From Amoebophrya sp. AT5.2 (lineage: Eukaryota > Sar > Dinophyceae > Syndiniales > Amoebophryaceae), in contig RXOD01005931.1 in the NCBI GenBank assembly GCA_005223375.1, forward strand, positions 1-11,926: DNA of 11,926 nucleotides, in the 5' to 3' direction. The position numbers and the translations under genes were made by a program. The stretch's first letter is position 1. Each line of letters begins with the position of its first letter. This document shows positions 1 to 6,903 of the stretch, in pieces. The notes under the pieces are model-generated. The model was given only the letters and a program-made list of their open reading frames with translations. It had not been told where the DNA came from and made no database searches.

Positions 1-3000
1 AATGGCTTCTTTCTCCCTTTAATGGTGCAGACGCTGCCGGTGGTGCAGACGAACGTGGTATTGGACATGATGATGGAACCGGGCACCACGGCGGAGGACT
101 TGTGGGCGGACGAGGAGGTGAGTTATGCTTTTCAGTCAGGGCTGGCTTTGACTTACTCGGTTACCGTCGCACAGGTGTTGCTTGCGGGGTATACGATTGC
201 CGTGCGCGCACTGGAAGACGATGATGATGGGGGGAGAGTTGATGGGGGGGAAGTTGAGGACGATGATGATCTTCGGGCGAGTACTAGAGATTCTCATGCT
301 CATAAAAGTAGCACGGAGGCGCGTGGGCGTGTTGGGAAAAATAGGAGTGGACGTAGTAGAGAAAGCTCTGCAAAACAACAAGACCGGCGCGAAAGGCGCA
401 GACGGGAGCTGGCGGAGCTGACAAGACCCGGCCCAGAATGGCGGCTGGAGGGCAATTACTGGTTGAGCGAGGCGGGCGCACCGGTGATTCGGCGAGAGCG
501 GAAACTGCGCCGGGAGCGGACGAGACGGCTGCTGAAAAGCCCGCTGTGGAAATCGATGAAAAAGCGGTTCGTGCGCAGAGTCGCGGACGTGATAGAGAAG
601 AGAAACAGAAACCTGAGCAACATTGAGAGGAGAAACTGGTCCTCCTCTACTTTGAACGATCGTCCGGAGGAAGATCCGCGGCAGGTTCTCGCCCTCCGCG
701 CGGAGCGGAAGAAGGAACAGATAACCAAATTATGGAGCAAATACGTGAAGCGCGGCCTGCGGCACCGGAACCAGGCGCGACGACGCCACAACGACATGAT
801 CAACAGCCACAACGACAAGAACAAGAAGTCCTCCACCTCCTCCGAGGACCACTACGACTACCGCAAGATGAACCCCTCGCCCAAGCAGCGGGGGCTTTCG
901 ACTCAGCAGTCGCGGACGGTGCTGCTGGAGGCTGCGCTGGCGCAGGACACGGAGGAGGCCGCGGTGGCGCTGGAGGCGCGGGTGACGACGGAGGTCTCGC
1001 TCGATACCGTGCTCAGTAACGTGGCGACCACTCTAGGCGAGGTGACCACGCGCACCGTCGGCGCTGCTGCGGTGACCGGCGTGACCGGTGACATGGAGCC
1101 CGTGAACATGGCGCAGGTGGCTTTGGCGGTGAAGCAGGCTTCCGACGCGGGGACGCTGTCCATGCAGACAGTGGTGGACCTTGGATTAACGATGGAGGCC
1201 GTGGCGTCGCTGGTGGGCGCCACGCTAGAGTCGGACGAGGAGACGCTGGGGGAGGAAGAGGAAGCTACTGAGGACGTGGCGGCGGGCGTGGGGCTGGCCG
1301 CGGATTTAAACGCTTTACTCGCGCCGATTGAGGCCGAGGAAGAAGAGGAGGCGGTGGCGGTGTCGCAGGAGGTGATCGACGCGTGCTTTGCAGACTGCTG
1401 CTATTTATCCACGTACACGGAGATGGGCGAGTGTGCGCTCGCGTCCTACGACATCCCGGACAATACGGTGTGCTGCCCCGCCGGGCTGGAGGAGGTGGAG
1501 ACCGAGGAGGACGAGTTGGGCGGGCTGGACCTGTCGATGTTCGCCGATACGGTCACGTCTACGACAACGACGACGACGACGACGAGTACCACCACAAGCA
1601 CGGTGACCACCACGGTCACGACCACGACGAGTACAACCACCACCACCACCACCACGCCGCAGCTGTGCCGCAACAACCTGGAGCTGCAGTCGATGTGCCT
1701 AGAGAAAGCCGCGTCGCACTGGTACGACCGGCTCTTCACGTGCGGTAACGGACTTTGCCTGGAGGAAGAGTGCTGCCACGAGCGCCCGATCTGCCTGCTC
1801 CGCGCGCCCATCGAGTTCTACTGGCAGTGCTACAACATGACGCAAGTGCCCCACTGGATCGACCCGCAGGGGCTGTGCGCGGTCGACGAGTGCGAGTTCA
1901 ACGAGTGCTGCAAACGCCGACAGCACTGCAAGGAGAACCAAACGGTCACGGAGCACTGCGACGACGACCGGAAGGACTGGGAACCAAACCTTCTGTGGAG
2001 CGGGATGGGCTGTCCGCAGCAGGCGAGCCTCACGCACAAAGACTGCAAGCGGTTCCAGGAGAACAATCCGGCAACCCTGTATATGCTTAGCCATCGCTTG
2101 TTTAACACTCCTGCGTACCCGGAGGGCTGTGTCTACTGGAGGAGGGGAAGTGTTACTAGTTTCCCGGCGACCTGGTATGTGGGGTGGAACGAGCACCCGT
2201 ACGGGAACGGGCAGGCGAGTGCGAGCTACGCCTCGGTGTGCTGGGACGCGGTGTCCCAGCCGCACGTGCTGAACACGTACGCGAAGGCGCCCTGCTCCGC
2301 AAGCTCGGACAGGGTCACGTACAAGGACTGCGAGAAGTACGCAGTAATCAACAGCTATACGTTCAACGCGAAAAACGAGACGGAGGCGCCGGCGGGCTGC
2401 TTCGTGGCGGAAAACGACCCGGCGGGCACGGCGGTGAACTTCAACTCCGGCGGGCTACAAGTACCAGCAATGGTCCAAGAAGTGGCGTTCGGGGGGAAGA
2501 TCTACATCATCGCGATGGGCCAGCTGTGCTGGCGGTGGCCGCAGCCGGAAACCGCGGTAAAAGAGCCCACGGAGGAGGAGAAAAAAGTGCTTTTGTCAAA
2601 CGGAACTTTGTTTCTGTTGAACGGGACGGCCACGAACTGGACGGAGTACGTCGCGTCGATGGGTGGCCTCACGAGCACGTCCACTAGCACGACCACCACC
2701 AGCTCGATGGAACCGCTGCCGCTCATCTTGCGGCACAGTTCCACGGAAACCTTCGCGCCGCCGCCAGCTGGAGCGGCCGAACTCCTCGACCCCTTCCAGT
2801 TCGTGACGGGGCGGTACGGGCTGCAAATGTTCTGGGCGACGAAGTTGAAGTGGCACGAGCTGTTGGTTCCGAACGCCACGAGTACCGGTTTTTCCCACGG
2901 CTACGGCCGCATGGACGCGGTGCGATTTTGTGAGGCGCAGAACGGGCGGCTGCCATATATCGAGGAACTGTGCGACGAGGACGAGACCGTGGCCCTCGTG

Positions 3001-6000
3001 GAACAGGTGCCCTACCCCACGGGGAGCTATCCGCTGACCCTGCTCGACCGGATCGCGAACCAGTGGCGTAGTACGGTGGTAGCGAGCAAGGTGTTCGGCG
3101 ACGAGGGCGACGAGGAAGACGCGGTTCGCTACGTGCCGGTGCTAACGGGACACACGTGCGAGCTGGACCGCCGCGAGCGAACGGAGCGCGGCTGCAACGC
3201 GCTGCCGGCGGGGTGGGTGCAGCTTCCGAAAGTGGTGCAGGCCCCGGCGCAGGGGCAGCCCGAGCAGCGCTGCAAGACGATCCGCGATCTGACCAACGAG
3301 ATGGCCGCCGAGATGGCCGCTCATGATTCCTGGACCAGCACCGCCCCGGAGGGGACCGGCTTCGACAAGGAGGCGGCGCGGGACGAGGTGCACGCCTGGG
3401 CGCACGCGGGCGAGGACGAAGAGGCCCTGGTGAAATCAGCCGTGATTTACTGCGTGGAGAACTTCGAGATCCCGACGAAACCGCGGTGGGTGGAGCCGGA
3501 GCAGAGTTCCGAGCAACCAACGATAGCTTACACGCCGCCGGAAGCGCAGCCTCAAGGACCTCCGGAAGCAGTCGGCGACGTTCCGTCTGCCCGCCGCCAG
3601 CTGGTGAACAAGAACACGAGAAGAGACAATAAGAATAATCCAATTGTTCCTGCACCTGCCTCCCCCGCCGCAACTACAACTCTGCCCAACAAGCGGGCGC
3701 TGGCTTCTTTCAGCACCAACTCGGGCTTTATGGAGCCGACGCGCTTCCACACGGAGTTCAAGATACTGTGGAACGGGCACTGCAACACGCTGAACGATCG
3801 TCGCGCCGGCGTCGTGCTCCCCTACTCCCTCGAGGAGCAAAAACTGGTGTTCGACCAGAACATGCGGCTCTCGAAAATCCACTCCGAGCCGATCGAGGTG
3901 GGGAGCGGCGTGGAGTGGACGGAGAGGTCCGACCGGTGGCGAAACGAGGACGACGCGCAGCTTTTGTACGACCAGGCCGCGGACGAGGCCACGAAGGGCT
4001 GGGAGGAGGTGCGCCTGCAAAACTTGTGCGAACTGGCGGCGGAGCAAAACGGATTCAGTCCGGAGTACAGCAGCTGCTACTGCGGGGAGCCGGAAAACCT
4101 GGGGGAAGACATCGAGCGGAACCCGTGGGAGCTGATCGGCGTGGACCCGCCGGAGCAAACCTGCACGTTTGTGGTGGATCCCGTTGAGGAAGAGCGCCGC
4201 CGCCTCCGGATCGGAGAGAACCGCGAGACAGATTTCGCCTCACGGTTCTCCCCGGACGGGGTCGCCGAGCGAGCCAGCCGGGGATTGGAGGCAGCCGGGA
4301 GCTCCACGACTTCCTCAGGCACAGGTACCGGCAAGGGCACAGGTAAAGGAACCGGCACTCCTTCGTACGAGTACACGCGCAAGCATTCGCATTCGGAGAC
4401 CCTGCTGTGCGCGGAGGCTGGGCTGCTGTTTGCTTCCGATCCTGAGTTCGGCGGGGAGGCGGACTGCCAGGCCGAGTGCAACAAGGATCACCGCTGCACG
4501 CACATTGTCATCTACAACGACGGCGGCTGCGACACGTACAGCAACTGCGACAAGACCGTGACGGCACCAGATTCGTCCACCCGGATACCGGCGTACATCT
4601 ACAAACGGGAAGTTGCTTCATCTATAGATGGCGAAGCTGGATCTTCCACGACGTCCTCCACGTCGACATCCACGACGGTGATCACGAGCTCCACCACGAC
4701 CACCACCACCACCACGACCACCACCTTCTACTCCGTGTGCATGCGGCAGTGGGGCGACCGGTTCCGGCTGCCGCGCGTGAACGTGAGCAGCGAAACACAG
4801 GCGAACCGGCGGTGGCGCCCGTACGAGCAGATCTACCAGACGCCGGAGTTCATCTGCGACCAGCACCTGTGCCGGTACGACGAGTGCTGCCGGCGCCGGC
4901 AGTGGTGCGGCGACAATCTGGTTTTACAGTTTTCTTGTCAAGCATGGCCGGGGAAGTATTTTGGGAGTGAAAAGCTGTGCGCGGACGAGACCTGCTCGTT
5001 CGAGGAGTGCTGCCACGACGCGCAGAGGTGCGAGGACGTAGCATTTGACAGCGAGCTGCGCCAGTGCGACAATTTGCGGTTCGCGGTGGAAAAGCTGCCG
5101 ATGTTTCCCGTGCCCACCGACGACCCGGCGAATTATGTGTACCACGGGCTCCCCCCCCCAACGCCCCCGAACTACAACTACGGGCTGTACTCCTTCGACG
5201 GCTCACGTTCCTGTGTGGGAGCACAATGCGAGGCCGACGAGTGCTGCAGCACGCGGCAGATGTGCTTCGAAACTACGTTCGAGCAAAACTGCAACAGCAC
5301 CAACTTGCGGAATTATTTCGTGCCGGAGAAGCTGTGCCACTACGACACCTGCACGGAACAGGACTGCTGCGCCCAGGGGCAGCGCTGCAGCTTATTGAAC
5401 GAAAGCATCGTGTGCAACGAAGAGGTGGATTATTTTGTGCCGACAGTGATCTGTCCGGACGGAGACTGCGCGTACGGGGAGTGCTGCATCCCCCGCGGCC
5501 ACTGCGACGACTACCGGAACGCCTGGCTGGAGGCGGCGCACTGCCCGCTGCACAACGCCACGCACTGGTGGGACAAGGACGTGGTCTGCAAAGAAACCTT
5601 CTGCCAGGTCGAAGAGTGCTGTCTGGAACGCCAGCAATGCAGCGCAGTGCCCGTTGAAACGATCGTGCTCGAATGGGGCGGCTGCGGAGTGGTGAACGAG
5701 GAACAACTCGTCGGCTGGGGGAGTATGACGTCGACGGATGGAAATACCACGACGTCGCCGGATGACTTCTCTGAGGAGGAAAGGCAGAGGCAACGGGCAT
5801 TAAGCGCGCACCAGCCGGAGTATGGTGCCGATGGCGAAATGGAGCAAGGCTCGTCTTCTTCAGGAATGAGCGCGGCCACAACGGAGCTGTTGCTTCCTGT
5901 GCACACGTGCCGGACCAACAAGTGCGCGCGCGAGGAGTGCTGCAAACCGCGCGGTTTCTGCAACGACCTGCCGTTTCTGTACCAGCAGCGGTGCGCGGCC

Positions 6001-6474
6001 CGCGAGCCCGTGTTCTACGGAATGCCGCAGCGGCTGCCGCACTACGACGTGTTCGAGTTCCTTCCAGGGTACCGGGACTTCGAGCACTACAACTGCCGCC
6101 CGCAGCCGGTGTACAGCGATCGGCTGCAAGCGCAGGAGCAGTGCACGATGATGTCGGAATGCACGCTGGTGCACGACGAGGGCTGCGCGGGGAATTCGTT
6201 CCGGCTCTGCTTCTACGAGTACGCGTACAGCGAAGCCGAAATTCCGCCGGAGGAAAAGAAGTCCTGCGTGCGCGTGAAGCAGGTGCCCGCGGCGGTGCTT
6301 GTGGCTGTGGTGGAGGACGAGCACCAGCTGTCCTCCTCCGACGGGAGCGCGTTGCAAAACGGCGGCAACTTCAGCGACACACCCACGCTCGGCAGCGTGC
6401 ACATGGCGGGGAAAGCCGAAGAGCCGAAGCAATTCTTCGGCATGAAGCTCAACGGCGCCAAGCTTAAGCCGATG
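1..6474 (+). CDS. Giant modular Cys-rich secreted/surface protein, exon 1 (5' partial)
   Basis: The frame is open from the first base; the first in-frame ATG is at 22, but nothing proves it is the true start, and the frame may continue from an upstream exon. It runs for about 2,150 codons with no internal stop and meets TAG at 6478-6480. In order it carries a short hydrophobic stretch (about 130-210), an acidic then very basic region (211-890), an Ala/Val/Thr-rich helical region (901-1350), a Thr linker, two ECC modules, two GC/W modules, a lectin-like segment, an uncharacterised segment, a PAN-like module, a Thr linker, seven ECC modules, a degenerate PAN-like stretch and the first strand of a LamG-like domain. 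Many N-x-S/T sequons and paired cysteines suggest an extracellular protein. The exon end is inferred: the LamG strand stops abruptly and its continuation is in the same frame after 6897. No full-length homologue is recognised and the function is unknown; adhesion or recognition is an inference. Confidence 0.85.
214..270 (+). repeat. Acidic duplicated patch (EDDDD twice)
   Basis: GACGATGATGAT occurs at 217-228 and 259-270, 42 bases apart and in frame, giving two Glu-Asp4 patches separated by a Gly-rich spacer. It marks the start of the charged N-terminal region. Confidence 0.6.
330..890 (+). other. Arg/Lys-rich charged region of the protein
   Basis: About 185 residues dominated by Arg, Lys, Glu, Asn and Ser, with runs such as RRERRRRE and no cysteine. 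The composition is unlike the Cys-rich extracellular modules that follow. It could be a disordered basic segment, a coiled-coil-like charged helix, or partly an in-frame intron that has been read through. Confidence 0.5.
1384..1476 (+). other. First small Cys-rich segment with two CC pairs
   Basis: It encodes C-x2-D-C-C, one single Cys, then V-C-C just before the first Thr linker. It resembles the ECC modules in having vicinal cysteines but lacks their spacing, so it is at best a divergent relative. Confidence 0.45.
1549..1656 (+). repeat. Thr-rich linker 1 (ACN repeat)
   Basis: Thirty-six codons, almost all ACG/ACC/ACA with a few Ser and Val. It separates the N-terminal region from the first ECC modules. 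It is likely an extended, possibly O-glycosylated stalk, by analogy with mucin-like linkers. Confidence 0.8.
1663..1960 (+). other. ECC module cluster 1 (two copies)
   Basis: Two copies of an 18-residue core C-x4-C-x3-[DE]-C-C-x5-C, at 1741-1794 and 1876-1929. Each is followed after 9-11 residues by a sixth cysteine. Aromatic residues (W, Y) lie before each core. Six cysteines per unit suggest three disulfides. I know no named domain with exactly this spacing. Confidence 0.75.
2011..2241 (+). other. GC/W Cys module, copy 1
   Basis: Pattern: an opening Cys (2011), T-x-K-D-C about 10 residues later, a central P-x-G-C followed by an aromatic residue, and a closing V-C-W. It resembles a Cys module common in secreted proteins of dinoflagellates and other protists (central P-x-G-C, terminal I-C-R/W). 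No function is known to me. Confidence 0.5.
2293..2535 (+). other. GC/W Cys module, copy 2
   Basis: It repeats the layout of copy 1: Cys (2293), T-Y-K-D-C-E-K-Y, P-A-G-C-F, a V-N-F-N strand, then L-C-W-R. The pair forms a tandem duplication, divergent in sequence but conserved in Cys order. Confidence 0.5.
2671..2706 (+). repeat. Ser/Thr linker 2
   Basis: Twelve codons, all Thr or Ser, separate the GC/W modules from the lectin-like segment. Confidence 0.75.
2782..3471 (+). other. Lectin-like or formylglycine-enzyme-like segment
   Basis: About 230 residues. The most telling motif is at 2914-2973: A-V-R-F-C-E-A-Q-N-G-R-L-P followed by E-E-L-C. This helix plus G-x-R-L-P arrangement is typical of the C-type-lectin fold and of formylglycine-generating-enzyme-like proteins. 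The C-terminal half is acidic and helical (A-A-E-M-A-A) and ends with Y-C-V-E-N. No catalytic residues could be identified, so the assignment is tentative. Confidence 0.35.
3472..3710 (+). other. Pro/Gln/Asn-rich low-complexity linker
   Basis: Rich in Pro, Gln, Ser, Asn and Thr, without cysteine. The middle part (about 3600-3660) is unusually A-rich, with K-N-T-R-R-D-N-K-N-N. It is probably a disordered spacer. Confidence 0.5.
3711..4299 (+). other. Unrecognised segment between linker and PAN-like module
   Basis: About 195 residues with W, F and few cysteines: one G-H-C early, then L-C-E-L-A-A and a C-Y-C-G-E patch late. It is followed by a charged tail rich in Arg and Glu. I do not recognise a family. 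The late C-x-C-G-E patch could belong to a WSC- or CFEM-like fold, but that is only a guess. Confidence 0.35.
4300..4365 (+). repeat. Gly/Thr/Ser linker (GTG repeats)
   Basis: Short Gly-Thr repeats (G-T-G-K-G-T-G-K) just before the PAN-like module; a flexible spacer. Confidence 0.7.
4366..4611 (+). other. PAN/apple-like module of exon 1
   Basis: About 82 residues: Y-x-Y-x-R-x-H at the start, L-L-C, then C-Q-A-E-C, R-C-T-H-I, G-G-C-D-T-Y-x-N-C and I-Y-K-R-E at the end. Six cysteines are in the order seen in the tandem array at 10567-11925, of which this is clearly a relative. PAN/apple domains bind proteins or carbohydrates outside cells. Confidence 0.7.
4642..4725 (+). repeat. Thr-rich linker 3 (ACN repeat)
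   Basis: Ser/Thr-rich codons ending in eleven consecutive Thr codons immediately before the second ECC cluster. Confidence 0.8.
4738..5994 (+). other. ECC module cluster 2 (seven copies)
   Basis: Seven copies of the core C-x4-C-x3-[DE]-C-C-x5-C, each exactly 54 bases, at 4855-4908, 4978-5031, 5212-5265, 5335-5388, 5452-5505, 5587-5640 and 5908-5961. Each core is followed after 8-14 residues by a sixth Cys. The residue before the two vicinal cysteines is Glu in six copies and Asp in one. An aromatic or Leu/Ile/Val often precedes the first Cys. The last unit is separated from the sixth by a Ser/Thr/Gln/Glu-rich insert (about 5715-5900) with N-T-T-T and poly-Ser. A C9 run near 5151-5159 lies in a Pro-rich loop. 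Confidence 0.8.
6094..6267 (+). other. Degenerate PAN-like stretch
   Basis: Y-N-C, then Q-A-Q-E-Q-C, S-E-C-T-L-V, E-G-C and R-L-C-F-Y-E-Y: cysteines spaced as in PAN modules but with the C-x-A-x-C pair reduced to one Cys. It lies between the ECC cluster and LamG-like domain 1. Confidence 0.4.
6470..6474 (+). repeat. Possible target-site duplication, left copy (CGATG)
   Basis: CGATG lies 3 bases outside the left inverted repeat arm; the same five bases lie 3 bases outside the right arm at 6899-6903. The symmetric placement suggests an insertion duplication, but five bases can match by chance. Confidence 0.5.
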
Positions 6475-6477
6475 GAG

Positions 6478-6534
6478 TAGAGGAGATGAGCAACGACCCA
6501 TTTTGCCGGGCATGAAGATCCCTCGATCAGATTG
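6478..6534 (+). repeat. Left arm of intron terminal inverted repeat
   Basis: It starts with TAGAGG, and shares TGAGCA, CCCATTTT, GGCAT, an 11-base spacer, GATC and GATTG in the same order with the reverse complement of 6836-6895. The match is imperfect, with small gaps. The arms could pair in the transcript and bring the intron ends together. Confidence 0.75.
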
Positions 6535-6610
6535 GGACTGCTCTGGAAGCTGTACCGTGGCCGATAGTTTGTCCGTTAATATGAACTCGCCCGAAGAAGA
6601 TTCTCTCGCA

Positions 6611-6780
6611 TTTAGTTGTCGCGCATTCGGTTTCATGTTTTGTCTCCGGTTCTGCCTCTTGCAGCTAGCGAGCAGCTAGCAGGAAAAGGCAACCGCAACT
6701 GCCAGGGGCGGGCGAGACTGCGGCCGTATGGCTTTTGCTTGTGTCTCTACTTGTCTCCGTCTTGTATTTTTTTAGTTGTC
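6611..6780 (+). repeat. Short direct repeats inside the intron
   Basis: TTTAGTTGTC occurs at 6611-6620 and again at 6771-6780. GCAGCTAGC occurs twice in near tandem at 6661-6669 and 6672-6680. Otherwise the intron interior (6535-6835) shows no gene, RNA or known element. A short open frame at 6616-6831 has no recognisable motif. Confidence 0.5.
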
Positions 6781-6835
6781 TTGGCGTTTTTCATTTTTGG
6801 TCGCGGCAAAAATGATCGGATAACTAAGTAACGAA

Positions 6836-6895
6836 CAATCAAGATCAACCCGCATAGATGCCATCATCGGAAAATGGGCTGCTCACCGCCCTCTA
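6836..6895 (-). repeat. Right arm of intron terminal inverted repeat
   Basis: The reverse complement, read from 6895 down, begins TAGAGG and continues with TGAGCA, CCATTTT, GGCAT, an 11-base spacer, GATC and GATTG, matching the left arm at 6478-6534. Confidence 0.75.
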
Positions 6896-6898
6896 AGA

Positions 6899-6903
6899 CG
6901 ATG
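6899..6903 (+). repeat. Possible target-site duplication, right copy (CGATG)
   Basis: This is the partner of 6470-6474. Splicing across one copy keeps the frame. Confidence 0.5.

Larger units (their letters stand above)
6475..6903 (+). mobile_element. Introner-like intron with terminal inverted repeats
   Basis: This is the only long non-coding stretch. It breaks the LamG-like domain between N-G-A-K-L and T-L-S-H, a point where the paralogue at 9538 is continuous. It has stops in the coding frame (TAG 6478, TAA 6829), is T-rich and poorer in GC than the exons. Its ends are imperfect inverted repeats of nearly 60 bases (6478-6534 and 6836-6895), flanked symmetrically at 3 bases by the direct repeat CGATG (6470-6474 and 6899-6903). 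Removing one CGATG copy plus the interior takes out 429 bases, a multiple of three, and rejoins the frame with about three extra residues relative to the paralogue. No GT-AG pair gives a colinear join; the only in-frame GT-AG alternative found (6477-6857) would leave one repeat arm in the message. Introners with inverted repeats and non-canonical splicing are known in dinoflagellates, notably Amoebophrya. The exact splice bases are unresolved; a cut at 6457-6897 would align best with the paralogue. Confidence 0.75.

Noticed and set aside
2723..3673. Minus-strand open frame of 316 codons
   Set aside because: Its Arg/Pro/Ser-rich low-complexity product is typical of antisense reading of GC-rich coding DNA.
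5860..6636. Minus-strand open frame crossing from exon 1 into the intron
   Set aside because: No domain, biased composition, and it overlaps well-supported ECC modules on the plus strand.
6616..6831. Small plus-strand open frame inside the intron
   Set aside because: Hydrophobic run but no motif; composition is T-rich intronic sequence, and it ends at a stop before the exon.
6477..6857. Canonical GT-AG intron that also keeps the frame
   Set aside because: It would leave about 40 bases of the right inverted arm in the message and add some 17 residues (C-H-H-R-K-M-G and so on) absent from the paralogue. Kept as an alternative only.
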